In this document: in pieces, positions 31,525 to 40,358 of the stretch
Position numbering within the stretch: position 1 is the stretch's first letter
Layout of the letters: each line of letters begins with the position of its first letter
NCBI GenBank assembly: GCA_041675885.1
Contig: JBAYSY010000023.1
Span: 1 to 45,978 of the forward strand
From: JBAYSY01 sp041675885
Lineage (GTDB): Bacteria > Pseudomonadota > Alphaproteobacteria > Rhodobacterales > Rhodobacteraceae
DNA length: 45,978 bases
Reading direction: 5' to 3'
Made by a program: the position numbers and the translations under genes
The notes under the pieces: model-generated
Told to the model about the DNA's origin: nothing
Seen by the model: the letters and a program-made list of their open reading frames with translations, nothing else
Database searches by the model: none

Positions 31525-32526
31525 TCAGCCCGCCGCCAGCCTCTCGGCCACCTCGGGGGCGAAATAGGTCAGGATGCCGTCGCAGCCCGCGCGCTTGAAG
31601 GCGAGCAGGCTTTCGGCCACCGCCTTTTCGCCGTCGATCCAGCCGCGGTCCGCCGCGCCGCGGATCATCGCATATTCGCCCGAGACCTGGTAGGCGAAGG
31701 TCGGCGCGCCGAAGGCGTCCTTCACCCGGCGGCAGATATCGAGATAGGGCATTCCCGGCTTGACCATCACCATGTCGGCCCCCTCGGCCAGGTCGCGGGC
31801 GACCAGCCGCAGCGCCTCGTCGCTGTTGCCGGGGTTCATCTGATAGGTCTTCTTGTCGCCCACCAGCCGGGTGCCCGCCCCCACCGCGTCGCGGAACGGG
31901 CCGTAGAAGGCGCTGGCATACTTCGCCGCATAGGACAGGATCGCCACGCCCTCGTGCCCCGCCGCCTCCAGCGCCGCGCGGATCGCGCCGATCCGGCCGT
32001 CCATCATGTCCGAGGGCCCGAGGATGTCGGCCCCGGCCTCGGCCTGCGCCAGCGCCATCTTCACCAGCGCCCCCACCGTCTCGTCGTTCAGGATCACCCC
32101 GTCGCGCACGAATCCGTCATGGCCGTTGATGTTATAGGGGTCGAGCGCGATGTCGGTCATCACCGCGACCTCGGGCACCTCGGCCTTGATCGCGCGGATC
32201 GCCCGGTTGGTCAGGTTGTCGGGGCTCCACGCCTCCTCGCAGGTCTCGGTGCGCAGGGCCGGGTCGGTGTAGGGGAACAGGCAGACCGCCGGGATGCCCA
32301 GCCGCGCCGCCCTCTCCGCCGCGCGCAGCACGTTGTCCAGCGACAGCCGCGCCACTCCGGGCATCGAAGGCACCGGTTCCTCCACCCGTTCGCCGTCGCG
32401 CAGGAACAGGGGCCAGATCAGGTCGGCGGCGGCCAGCCGGTTCTCCTGCACCAGATCGCGCAGCGCGGCGGTGCCGCGGGTGCGGCGGAAACGGGCGGCG
32501 GGGAAGGGGGCGGGGCTGGGGATCAT
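31525..32526 (-). CDS. hemB: Delta-aminolevulinic acid dehydratase (porphobilinogen synthase)
   Basis: A 333-residue enzyme joining two 5-aminolevulinate molecules to porphobilinogen in haem and, where present, bacteriochlorophyll synthesis. The two active-site lysines are in SYAAKYASAFYG and VMVKPGMPYLD. The allosteric and metal-site region reads ALRTETCEEAWSPDNL, without a Cys-rich zinc site, as in Mg-type alphaproteobacterial enzymes. ATG 32526 is used; longer in-frame sequence overlaps the divergent membrane-protein gene and is Arg-rich noise. It is divergent from the gene at 32667 (140-base gap), and a modular repeat follows the stop. Confidence 0.96.
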   Translation of the reverse strand: MIPSPAPFPAARFRRTRGTAALRDLVQENRLAAADLIWPLFLRDGERVEEPVPSMPGVARLSLDNVLRAAERAARLGIPAVCLFPYTDPALRTETCEEAWSPDNLTNRAIRAIKAEVPEVAVMTDIALDPYNINGHDGFVRDGVILNDETVGALVKMALAQAEAGADILGPSDMMDGRIGAIRAALEAAGHEGVAILSYAAKYASAFYGPFRDAVGAGTRLVGDKKTYQMNPGNSDEALRLVARDLAEGADMVMVKPGMPYLDICRRVKDAFGAPTFAYQVSGEYAMIRGAADRGWIDGEKAVAESLLAFKRAGCDGILTYFAPEVAERLAAG

Positions 32527-32666
32527 CCTGGCGTTCCGGTTTTGGGGCTTGCATCCGACCTGCCTGCCATGCTTTTGCCTGCTTCTCAAGGGCGGGTGGC
32601 CCCGGCCCCGGCGCGACACGGGCGCGCGGGGGCGTCCGCCGGTCCGAGGCAGCCCGGGGTGCGCAC

Positions 32667-33194
32667 GTGCAGTGGTATGACAGCGTCTTCGAACTGATCG
32701 ACATGCGGTCCTTCTCGAACCTGTGGTTCTGGATCGCGCTTGCCGTGGTCTGGTCGAGCGCAAGCCACTGGGTGCTGGGCGTGCCCTTCGACATGGTGAC
32801 CCGCGCCCGCCGCCACGGGGGCGAGGCGGTGGCCGATGTCGAAGACCTCGTGCGGGTCAACATCAACCGGATGATCTATATCGCCCGGGTCTCGGGGCTG
32901 TGGCTGATGGGGTTCACCACCTTCAGCCTGACCATGCTGGCGGTGCTGGGCTTCGTCTACGGGATCGAGTTCTGTCAGGCGGTGTTCCTGATCTCCCTGC
33001 CGATGAGCTTCGTCGGCCTGATGCGGATCAACGCGGCGCGGCGGATCGCCGCCGAGGACTGCCGGGGCGAGGCGCTGCTGCGGCGGCTGGGGCGGCACCG
33101 GCTGGCCACGCAGATCGTGGGGATGATCGCGATCTTCGTCACCGCGATGTGGGGGATGTGGCAGAACATGACCACCCCGGCGCTGGGCGGCTGA
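32667..33194 (+). CDS. Conserved membrane protein of Rhodobacterales, function unknown
   Basis: A 175-residue protein with about four hydrophobic segments (LWFWIALAVVWSSASHWVLG; LWLMGFTTFSLTMLAVLGFV; AVFLISLPMSFVGLM; IVGMIAIFVTAMWGMW) and charged loops between them. From memory, homologues starting with the same 'WY.SVFELIDMRSFSNLW' stretch are widespread in Rhodobacteraceae and sometimes carry the label 'component of SufBCD complex', for which I see no support here. The start is GTG 32667; the first internal ATG would remove the conserved N-terminus. It ends 10 bases before mfd, so the two are probably cotranscribed. Confidence 0.75.
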   Translation: MQWYDSVFELIDMRSFSNLWFWIALAVVWSSASHWVLGVPFDMVTRARRHGGEAVADVEDLVRVNINRMIYIARVSGLWLMGFTTFSLTMLAVLGFVYGIEFCQAVFLISLPMSFVGLMRINAARRIAAEDCRGEALLRRLGRHRLATQIVGMIAIFVTAMWGMWQNMTTPALGG

Positions 33195-33202
33195 GGGGGC
33201 AG

Positions 33203-33254
33203 CGATGACCATGGACGGGGGCGATGACCGTGGAGCGGGGACGATGACCATGGG
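33203..33254 (+). repeat. Imperfect tandem repeat over the mfd start
   Basis: Three units beginning CGATGACC at 33203, 33222 and 33242 (spacings 19 and 20), each ATGACC followed by A or G, then TGG and a G-rich run. Units 1 and 3 are in the mfd frame; unit 2 is not. Each ATG has a G-rich stretch just upstream, so the initiation region itself seems to have been multiplied. Confidence 0.7.
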
Positions 33255-36200
33255 GGGCCGTATCCTGCTGGGCGGTGCGCCCGAAGGCTTCGACGCGCGG
33301 CTGCTGGCGGCCGAGGCGGCGAAGGGCGCGCCGGTCTTGCATGTCGCGCGCGACGACAAGCGGCTGGAGGCGATGCGGGCGGCGCTGGCCTTCTTCGCCC
33401 CCGATCTTGCCGTGCTGACCTTCCCGGCCTGGGACTGCCTGCCCTATGACCGGGTGTCGCCCAATCCGGCGATCTCGGCGGCGCGGATGGCGACGCTGGC
33501 CGCGCTGGCCAACGGGCTGCGCCCGGCGGTGCTGCTGACCACGGTGAACGCCGCCAGCCAGCGGGTGCCCGCCCGCGATCTGCTGGCGGCGTCGAGTTTC
33601 TCGGCAAGGGTGGGCGAGCGGGTCGATGAGGCCCGGCTGCGCGGTTTCCTGACCCGGATGGGCTTCTCGCAAAGTCCGACCGTGACCGAGCCCGGCGATT
33701 TCGCCATTCGCGGCGGGATCATCGACATCTACCCGCCGGGCGAGGGCGGGCCGGTGCGGCTCGACTTCTTCGGCGACGTGCTGGACGGGGCGCGGCGGTT
33801 CGATCCCGCGACCCAGCGCAGCACCGGAACGCTTGCGGCGGTCGATCTTGCGCCCGTGTCCGAGGTGGTGCTGGACGAGGACGCGATCGCCCGGTTCCGC
33901 CGCACCTACCGCACGGCCTTCGGCGCGGGCGGGGCCGAGGATCCGCTTTACGAGGCGGTCAGCGCGGGCCGCAAGCACGCGGGAATGGAGCACTGGCTGG
34001 GCTTTTTCCACGAGCGGCTGGAGACCCTGTTCGACTACCTGCCCGGCGCGACGGTGATGCTGGACGATCAGGCCGAACCGGCGCGGCTGGCGCGCTGGGC
34101 GGCGGTGGCCGAGCAATACGACGCGCGGCAGGAGGCGATGGCGGCGCGGGGCCGGATGGATACGGTCTACAAGCCCGCGCCGCCCGATCTCCTTTATCTC
34201 GACGATGCCGCATGGCAGGCGGCGGTGGCGGGGCGGCGGCAGGTCCGGTTCAGCCCGGCCCCGCAGCCGCCGGGGCCCGGCGTGCTGGACGCGGGCGGGC
34301 GGCCCGGCCGCAGCTTCGCGCCCGAGCGACAGCAGGAAAACATCAGCCTGTTCGGGGCCTTGCGGGATCATCTTCAGAAGCAGCGCGAAGTGTCGCAGGT
34401 GGTTGTCGCGCTGTTCTCCGAAGGGGCGCGCGAACGGATGGCCGGGTTGATCGCCGATCAGGACGTGACCGGCGCGCAGACCATCACCGACGCGCGCGCG
34501 ATCCCTGAAGGCAAGGGCGGGCTCTACCTTGCGGTCTGGCCGCTGGAAGCGGGGTTCGAGGCGCCGGGCCTCACGGTGATCACCGAACAGGACATCCTCG
34601 GTGACCGGCTGGTGGGGCGCCCCCGGCGCCGGCGGCGGGCCGAGGAATTCCTGACCGACACCCAAAGCCTCTCGCCCGGCGATCTGGTGGTGCATGTCGA
34701 ACACGGTATCGGCCGCTTCACCGGGCTGGAGACCATCACCGCCCTCGGCGCGCCGCATGATTGCGTCGCGCTGGAATATGCGGGCGGCGACCGGCTTTAC
34801 CTGCCGGTCGAGAATATCGAACTGCTGACCCGCTACGGGCACGAGGACGGCCTGCTCGACCGGCTGGGCGGCGGGGCGTGGCAGGCGCGCAAGGCCAAAC
34901 TGAAACAGCGCATCCGCGAGATCGCCGAACGGCTGATGCGCATCGCCGCCGAACGGCAGTTGCGCACCGCCCCGGTGCTCACGCCGCCCGAAGGGCTGTG
35001 GGATGCCTTCTGCGCCCGCTTCCCATGGGCCGAGACCGACGACCAGCTTGCCGCGATCGAGGCGGTGATCGAGGATCTGGAGCGCGGCACGCCGATGGAC
35101 CGGCTGGTGGTGGGCGACGTGGGTTTCGGCAAGACCGAAGTGGCGATGCGCGCCGCCTTCGTCGCCGCCATGTCGGGGCTTCAGGTGGCGGTGGTGGCGC
35201 CGACCACGCTTCTGGCCCGCCAGCACTACCGCAGCTTCGCAGAGCGGTTCCGGGGCTTTCCGGTCAAGGTCCGGCCGCTGTCGCGCTTCGTCCCCGCCAA
35301 GGAGGCCGCGCAGACCCGGGCCGGGCTGGCCGACGGCACGGTGGATATCTGCATCGGCACCCATGCGCTCCTGGCGAAGGGGGTGAAGTTCCGCAACCTC
35401 GGCCTGCTGGTCATCGACGAGGAACAGCATTTCGGCGTCGCCCACAAGGAACGGCTGAAGGAGATGCGGTCCGACGTGCATGTGCTTACGCTGACCGCGA
35501 CGCCGATCCCGCGCACGTTGCAGATGTCGCTTTCGGGCGTGCGCGACCTGTCGATCATCGCCACGCCCCCCGTGGACCGGCTGGCGATCCGCACCTATGT
35601 GTCCGAGTTCGACACGGTGACGGTGCGCGAGGCGCTCTTGCGCGAACGCTACCGTGGCGGGCAGTCGTTCTTCGTGGTGCCGAGGGTCTCGGACCTGCCC
35701 GAGATCGAGGCGTTCCTGCGCGAGGAGGTGCCCGAGGTCAGTTTCGTCACCGCCCATGGCCAGATGGCGGCGGGGGAGCTCGACAGCCGGATGAACGCCT
35801 TCTACGACGGCAAGCATGACGTGCTGCTGGCCACCAGCATTGTCGAATCCGGGCTGGATATTCCCGCCGCCAACACGATGATCGTGCATCGGGCCGACAT
35901 GTTCGGGCTGGCGCAGCTTTACCAGATTCGCGGCCGGGTCGGGCGGGCCAAGGTGCGGGCCTATTGCTATCTGACCACCAAGCCGCGCGTGCCGCTGACG
36001 CCGCAGGCGGTGACGCGGCTGCGGCTGCTGGCCGGGCTCGACAGCCTCGGCGCCGGGTTCAGCCTCGCCTCGCACGATCTCGACCAGCGCGGGGCCGGGA
36101 ACCTCCTGGGCGAGGAACAGTCGGGCCATATCCGCGAGGTCGGGTTCGAGCTTTATCAGGCCATGCTGGAGGAAACCGTGGCCCGGCTGCGCTCGGGCGA

Positions 36201-36720
36201 GATCGAGGGGCCGGCCGACGACGGCGACTGGTCGCCGCAGATCAACCTCGGCGTGCCGGTGCTGATCCCCGAAACCTACGTGCCCGATCTCGACGTGCGG
36301 CTGGGGCTTTACCGGCGGCTTTCGGGCCTTGCGGGCAAGACGGAACTGGAGGGGTTCGCCGCCGAACTGATCGACCGTTTCGGCCCGGTCCCGAAGGAGG
36401 TCAACACGCTCCTGCTGGTCATGCGGATCAAGGCCATGTGCCGCCGCGCCGGGATCGCCCGGCTGGATGCCGGGCCGAAAGGCGCGACGGTGCAGTTCCG
36501 CGACGACCGTTTCGCCAACCCCGCCGGGCTGGTGGAGTTCCTTCAGGCCGAGGGCGGGCGGGCGCGGATCCGCGACAACAAGGTGGTGCTCAGGGCCGAC
36601 TGGAACAGCGGGGCCGAACGTATCCGCGGCGGTTTCGCCATCGCCCGCGATCTGGCGGCCAAGGCGAAGGCGGCGGAGAAGGGGGCAGGGAAGGCGCCCG
36701 ACAGGGCCGCGGCGCGTTGA
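33205..36720 (+). CDS. mfd: Transcription-repair coupling factor
   Basis: A 1171-residue Mfd that removes RNA polymerase stalled at DNA damage and recruits UvrA. The N-terminal UvrB-like part (FPAWDCLPYDRVSPN), the RNA-polymerase-interaction domain (GDLVVHVEHGIGRFTGLE), the helicase core with Walker A GDVGFGKT at 637-644 and Walker B IDEEQHFG, and the C-terminal TRCF domain are in order. The start is ambiguous: ATG 33205 or the in-frame ATG 33244 of the tandem repeat. The residues encoded between them look unconserved, so 33244 may be the true start. It lies 10 bases after the membrane-protein gene. Confidence 0.95.
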   Translation: MTMDGGDDRGAGTMTMGGRILLGGAPEGFDARLLAAEAAKGAPVLHVARDDKRLEAMRAALAFFAPDLAVLTFPAWDCLPYDRVSPNPAISAARMATLAALANGLRPAVLLTTVNAASQRVPARDLLAASSFSARVGERVDEARLRGFLTRMGFSQSPTVTEPGDFAIRGGIIDIYPPGEGGPVRLDFFGDVLDGARRFDPATQRSTGTLAAVDLAPVSEVVLDEDAIARFRRTYRTAFGAGGAEDPLYEAVSAGRKHAGMEHWLGFFHERLETLFDYLPGATVMLDDQAEPARLARWAAVAEQYDARQEAMAARGRMDTVYKPAPPDLLYLDDAAWQAAVAGRRQVRFSPAPQPPGPGVLDAGGRPGRSFAPERQQENISLFGALRDHLQKQREVSQVVVALFSEGARERMAGLIADQDVTGAQTITDARAIPEGKGGLYLAVWPLEAGFEAPGLTVITEQDILGDRLVGRPRRRRRAEEFLTDTQSLSPGDLVVHVEHGIGRFTGLETITALGAPHDCVALEYAGGDRLYLPVENIELLTRYGHEDGLLDRLGGGAWQARKAKLKQRIREIAERLMRIAAERQLRTAPVLTPPEGLWDAFCARFPWAETDDQLAAIEAVIEDLERGTPMDRLVVGDVGFGKTEVAMRAAFVAAMSGLQVAVVAPTTLLARQHYRSFAERFRGFPVKVRPLSRFVPAKEAAQTRAGLADGTVDICIGTHALLAKGVKFRNLGLLVIDEEQHFGVAHKERLKEMRSDVHVLTLTATPIPRTLQMSLSGVRDLSIIATPPVDRLAIRTYVSEFDTVTVREALLRERYRGGQSFFVVPRVSDLPEIEAFLREEVPEVSFVTAHGQMAAGELDSRMNAFYDGKHDVLLATSIVESGLDIPAANTMIVHRADMFGLAQLYQIRGRVGRAKVRAYCYLTTKPRVPLTPQAVTRLRLLAGLDSLGAGFSLASHDLDQRGAGNLLGEEQSGHIREVGFELYQAMLEETVARLRSGEIEGPADDGDWSPQINLGVPVLIPETYVPDLDVRLGLYRRLSGLAGKTELEGFAAELIDRFGPVPKEVNTLLLVMRIKAMCRRAGIARLDAGPKGATVQFRDDRFANPAGLVEFLQAEGGRARIRDNKVVLRADWNSGAERIRGGFAIARDLAAKAKAAEKGAGKAPDRAAAR

Positions 36721-36773
36721 ACGATGGCGATGACGGTCGGCGGGGGATTGTCCGGGGCGCGGCCTCCGTTCTT

Positions 36774-36820
36774 CCCGCTGCCCGGAACAGCCGCGCCAGC
36801 GGCCGCTGCCGCCGCTGCCC
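36774..36820 (-). repeat. Modular repeat fragment (M1+M2) on the minus strand
   Basis: Read on the minus strand: GGGCAGCGGC, then GCGGCCGCTGGCGCGGCTG and TTCCGGGC. It points in the direction of the minus-strand acyl-CoA synthetase gene that ends at 36923, with a REP pair between. It also lies 54 bases past the mfd stop. Confidence 0.55.
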
Positions 36821-36848
36821 TTGTGTTGCGACAGCTGCGGCCGGGGGC

Positions 36849-36907
36849 GCTGCGCTGAAGCGCACCCTACACCCCGCGCCGACCCGTAGGGTGCGCTTCA
36901 GCGCACC
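36849..36907. repeat. Inverted REP pair (REPIN-like)
   Basis: A minus-strand unit at 36849-36870 (one mismatch) and a plus-strand unit at 36886-36907, each GTAG plus GGTGCGC, loop TTCA, GCGCACC, separated by 15 bases. The units match those at 7167-7188 and 7233-7254. The pair could fold into one long hairpin between mfd and the convergent acyl-CoA synthetase gene. Confidence 0.75.
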
Positions 36908-36922
36908 GCCCGCGCCATCCCC

Positions 36923-38548
36923 TCAAAGCCGCCTCGCCCGGGCGCGCAGCTCGAATTTCTGGATCTTGCCGGTCGAGGTCTTGGGCAGGTCTTCGAACAC
37001 CACCCGTTTCGGGGTCTTGAACCCCGCCAGCCGGGCGCGGACGAAGGCGATCATCTCGCCCTCGGTCACCACCGCCCCGGCCTTCAGTTCCACGAAGGCG
37101 CAGGGCACCTCGCCCCATTTGTCGTCCGGCTTCGCCACCACCGCGCAAAGCGCCACCGCCGGGTGATGCGCCAGCGTGTTCTCGACCTCGACGGAACTCA
37201 CGTTCTCACCGCCCGAGATGATGATGTCCTTGGCTCGGTCGGTGATCTTGATATAGCCGTCGGGGTGGCGGAAGGCCACGTCGCCGGAATGGAACCAGCC
37301 GCCGCGGAACGCCTCGCGCGTGGCTTCGGGGTTCTTGTAGTAACCCTTCATCACCACATTGGCCCGGTGCATGACCTGCCCGGTGGTCTCGCCGTCATGC
37401 GGCACCGGGCGCAGGTCGTCATCCATCACCGTCACCTCTTCGGCGAAGGGCATGGCGACGCCGGTGCGGGCCTTGACGGCGGCGCGTTCGTCCGGCGGCA
37501 GGGCGTCGAAGCCGTCGTGCCAGGTGCATTCGGTGATCGGCCCGTAGGTCTCGGTCAGCCCATAGACCTGGGTGACGTTGAACCCGAGCGGCTCCACCGC
37601 CGCCAGCACCGCCGCCGGAGGGGGGGCACCGGCGGTGAACACCTCGACGGTGTGGGAAAACGGCCGCCGTTCCCCGTCCTTGGCGTTGACGATGGTGTTG
37701 AGAACGATCGGCGCCCCGGCGAAATGGGTGGCGCCCTCATCGGCGATGGCGCTGTAGATCGCGGCGGCGGTGATGTCGCGGCAGCAGATCAGCATGCCGC
37801 CGATCACCGGCATCATCCAGGCGTGGCACCAGCCGTTGCAGTGGAACAGCGGCACGATCGACAGGTAGCGCGGGTAAAGCACCATGCGCCAGCTGATCAC
37901 CTGCCCCATGGTCGAAAGATAGGCGCCCCGGTGGTGATAGACCACGCCCTTGGGCCGCCCGGTGGTGCCCGAAGTGTAGTTGAGCGCGATGCTCTCCCAC
38001 TCGTCCTGCGGCATGATCCAGCGGAACGCCGGGTCGCCCGCGGCGACCAGCGATTCGTATTCCGGATACCGCCCGGTGGCCGGGAACCCGGCCTGCGGGT
38101 CGGCCACCTCGATCAGTTCGGGGCGCGGCCCGTCCATCAGCGCCAGCGCCGCCTCGGCCAGCGGCAGGAAGCCGGTGTCGCACAGTAGCACCCGCGCCTC
38201 GCCATGGCCGAGGGTATAGGCCACCGTCTCGGCGTCGAGCCGGATGTTGATCGTGTTCAGCACCGCGCCGCAGGCGGGCACGGCGAAATGCGCCTCGACC
38301 TGGGCGGGGAGGTTCGGGATCAGCGTCGCCACCACGTCCCCGGGCCGCACCCCCCGCGCGGCAAGGGACGAGGCCAGCCGCGTCACCCGTTCGCGATACT
38401 GCCGGTAGGTGGTGCGATGCGTGCCGTAAACCACCGCCTCGCGGTCGGGAAAGATCCCGGCGGCGCGGTTCAGATGCGACAGCGGCGTAAGCGGCACGTG
38501 GTTCGCCGCGCATTTCTCCAGACCCGTTTCATCGCGCAGCCAGCCCAT
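36923..38548 (-). CDS. AMP-dependent acyl-CoA synthetase (DmdB/medium-chain type)
   Basis: A 541-residue adenylate-forming acyl-CoA ligase: the AMP-binding loop YTSGTTGRPKG at about 190-200, the segment PLFHCNGWCHAWM, the YGLTETYGP motif, FHSGDVAFRHPDGYIKITDR and the C-terminal lysine region KTSTGKIQK. The HCNGW segment and overall form are shared with medium-chain acyl-CoA ligases and with DmdB, the 3-methylmercaptopropionate-CoA ligase of marine Rhodobacteraceae. I cannot separate these by eye. The ATG has GGAGG (GGGGAGGAATCCGC). It is divergent from the DMT transporter, with 77 bases between starts. Confidence 0.88.
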   Translation of the reverse strand: MGWLRDETGLEKCAANHVPLTPLSHLNRAAGIFPDREAVVYGTHRTTYRQYRERVTRLASSLAARGVRPGDVVATLIPNLPAQVEAHFAVPACGAVLNTINIRLDAETVAYTLGHGEARVLLCDTGFLPLAEAALALMDGPRPELIEVADPQAGFPATGRYPEYESLVAAGDPAFRWIMPQDEWESIALNYTSGTTGRPKGVVYHHRGAYLSTMGQVISWRMVLYPRYLSIVPLFHCNGWCHAWMMPVIGGMLICCRDITAAAIYSAIADEGATHFAGAPIVLNTIVNAKDGERRPFSHTVEVFTAGAPPPAAVLAAVEPLGFNVTQVYGLTETYGPITECTWHDGFDALPPDERAAVKARTGVAMPFAEEVTVMDDDLRPVPHDGETTGQVMHRANVVMKGYYKNPEATREAFRGGWFHSGDVAFRHPDGYIKITDRAKDIIISGGENVSSVEVENTLAHHPAVALCAVVAKPDDKWGEVPCAFVELKAGAVVTEGEMIAFVRARLAGFKTPKRVVFEDLPKTSTGKIQKFELRARARRL

Positions 38549-38625
38549 GCGGATTCCTCCCCTTCAAACGCCGCTTGTGACGGCCCATACTGGCCGGATA
38601 TGGCGCGGTTTGGAAGAGAGGACGC

Positions 38626-39582
38626 GTGATCGACATGAGCCTGAGCGCCGCCCCCGCCCCCGTGGCCCCGAACCGCACCCTTGCCGCCGCCGCGGCGGTT
38701 CTGGGCTATGCGGTGATCATCGGCTTCACCGACAATTACGTGCGGCTGATCGCGGAAGACGCGGGGCTGTGGCAGTTCCACTTTGTCCGTACGGCGATGG
38801 TGCTGGCGCTGGCGGGGCTGCTGGCCGGGCCGCTGGCGCTGGTGTGGCGGCCGCGCAACCTGCGGGCGGTGGCGGGGCGCAGCGCGCTGCACGGCGTGGC
38901 GCTGATGATCTATTTCGGCTGTCTCGCCTTCCTGCCGGTGGCGCAGGTGGCGGCGGGGCTGTTCACCGCGCCGATCTTCGTGCTGCTGATCACCCGTTTC
39001 GTCTATGGCCACAAGCTAGGACCGGCGCGGATCGCCGCCGCCGGGATCGGCTTTTTCGGCGTTGTGCTGGTGCTGTCCCCGGCGCTGGAAGGCGGGATCG
39101 GCGGCGTGGAGGTGCCCGGGGCGGTGATGGTTCTGCCGGTGGTGGCGGGCGCCTTCTACGCCATGGGCAATATTGCCACCCGCGAATGGTGCATGGGGGA
39201 AAGCGCGGTGACGCTGACGCTCGGGTTCTTCGTGGCGCTGGGGCTGGCGGGGGCCCTGGGTCTCGTCGTGCTGGCGCTGGCGCCGCAGCCGGTGCCCGGG
39301 GGCGCGGCCGGGTTCGTGCTGCGCGGCTGGGTGCGGCCGGACGGCGGTTTCCTGTTCTGGACGGCGGTGCAGGCGGTGGGATCGGTCGTCGGCGTGGGGC
39401 TGATGGTCAGGGGCTACCAGATGGCCGAGGCAAGCCGGGTGGCGATCTTCGAATATGTGATCCTGCCGGTCTCGGCGCTGTGGTCCTGGGTGATCTGGGG
39501 CGACCGGATCGGTCCGGTGGCGATCGCCGGCATGGTGCTGATCTTCGCCGCCGGGGCGATGATCGCCCGGCGCGGGCGCTGA
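38626..39582 (+). CDS. DMT/EamA family transporter
   Basis: A 318-residue inner membrane protein with about ten hydrophobic helices in two EamA repeats (first from ALHGVALMIYFGCLAFLPVA, second from AVGSVVGVGLMVRGYQMAEA). The second repeat ends SALWSWVIWGDRIGPVAIAGMVLIFAAGAMIARR, typical of the family, which exports amino acids, purines or other metabolites. Substrate unknown. GTG 38626 is 4-5 bases after GAGAGG and is preferred to ATG 38635. An M2 repeat follows the stop directly. Confidence 0.85.
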   Translation: MIDMSLSAAPAPVAPNRTLAAAAAVLGYAVIIGFTDNYVRLIAEDAGLWQFHFVRTAMVLALAGLLAGPLALVWRPRNLRAVAGRSALHGVALMIYFGCLAFLPVAQVAAGLFTAPIFVLLITRFVYGHKLGPARIAAAGIGFFGVVLVLSPALEGGIGGVEVPGAVMVLPVVAGAFYAMGNIATREWCMGESAVTLTLGFFVALGLAGALGLVVLALAPQPVPGGAAGFVLRGWVRPDGGFLFWTAVQAVGSVVGVGLMVRGYQMAEASRVAIFEYVILPVSALWSWVIWGDRIGPVAIAGMVLIFAAGAMIARRGR

Positions 39583-39610
39583 GCGGGCCGCTGACGCGGC
39601 TGTTCCGGGC
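39583..39610 (+). repeat. M2 modular repeat after the DMT transporter gene
   Basis: GCGGGCCGCTGACGCGGCTG then TTCCGGGC, beginning at the base after the stop codon. It matches 1510-1536 closely. Confidence 0.6.
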
Positions 39611-39640
39611 TGGTGTTGCGCGCCAGGCGGACACCTGCCA

Positions 39641-39669
39641 CAAATAAAGGGCCGCCCGGCGGGCAGCCC
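39641..39669 (-). terminator. Rho-independent terminator of the CoA-transferase operon
   Basis: On the minus strand a 9-bp stem (one G-U) with a GCC loop covers 39669-39649 and is followed by TTTATTTG. A second perfect hairpin CCCCGCCC-TTCC-GGGCGGGG at 39689-39708 lies nearer the scoB stop. The first is the better terminator. Confidence 0.8.
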
Positions 39670-39714
39670 CCGATGTTTTCCGCCATGCCCCCGCCCTTCC
39701 GGGCGGGGTCCGGT

Positions 39715-40344
39715 TCAGTCGACGATGGTCGCTTCGGTCGCGGCGCGCAGTTCGGCCTCGGTCACGCCATCGGCGGTCTCGACGATCTTCAGCCCGCCGT
39801 CCACCACGTCGAACACGCCGAGGTTGGTGATGATCCGGTTCACCACGCCCTTGCCGGTCAAGGGCAGGGTGCATTCGCGCAGCACCTTCGATTCGCCCGC
39901 CTTGTTGGTGTGGTCCATCACCACCACCACCCGGCCGACGCCCGCCACGAGGTCCATCGCCCCGCCCATGCCCTTCACCAGCTTGCCGGGGATCATCCAG
40001 TTCGCGAGGTCGCCGTTCTCGGCCACCTCCATCGCGCCGAGGATCGCCATGGCGATCTTGCCGCCGCGGATCATCGCGAAGCTCTGGGCCGAATCGAAAT
40101 AGGCGGTCTGCGGCAGTTCGGTGATGGTCTGCTTGCCGGCGTTGATCAGGTCGGGGTCCACCTCGTCCTCGGTCGGGAACGGGCCCATGCCCAGCATCCC
40201 GTTCTCGGACTGCAAGGTGACCTCGATCCCCTCGGGGATGTAGTTCGACACCAGCGTCGGGATGCCGATGCCGAGGTTGACATACCAGCCGTCCTGAAGT
40301 TCCTGCGCGGCGCGCGCCGCCATCTGGTTGCGATCCCAGGCCAT
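39715..40344 (-). CDS. scoB: 3-oxoacid CoA-transferase subunit B
   Basis: A 209-residue beta subunit of a succinyl-CoA:3-ketoacid (acetoacetate) CoA-transferase. The active-site glutamate is in the conserved SENGMLGMGP segment; the NLGIGIPTLVSNYIP, GGAMDLVAGVGRVVVVMDH and CTLPLTGKGVVNRIITNLGVF motifs are also typical. ATG 40344 has GGAGGA. Subunit A lies 14 bases upstream on the same strand. The complex would turn acetoacetate into acetoacetyl-CoA; a role in using acetoacetate from the BKACE reaction is plausible but not proven. Close relatives include AtoA and PcaJ. Confidence 0.92.
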   Translation of the reverse strand: MAWDRNQMAARAAQELQDGWYVNLGIGIPTLVSNYIPEGIEVTLQSENGMLGMGPFPTEDEVDPDLINAGKQTITELPQTAYFDSAQSFAMIRGGKIAMAILGAMEVAENGDLANWMIPGKLVKGMGGAMDLVAGVGRVVVVMDHTNKAGESKVLRECTLPLTGKGVVNRIITNLGVFDVVDGGLKIVETADGVTEAELRAATEATIVD

Positions 40345-40358
40345 GTCGTGATCCTCCT

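Noticed and set aside
33139..36129. A 996-codon minus-strand open frame opposite mfd
   Set aside because: Antisense shadow with Arg/His/Gly/Pro-rich composition; mfd is complete on the other strand.
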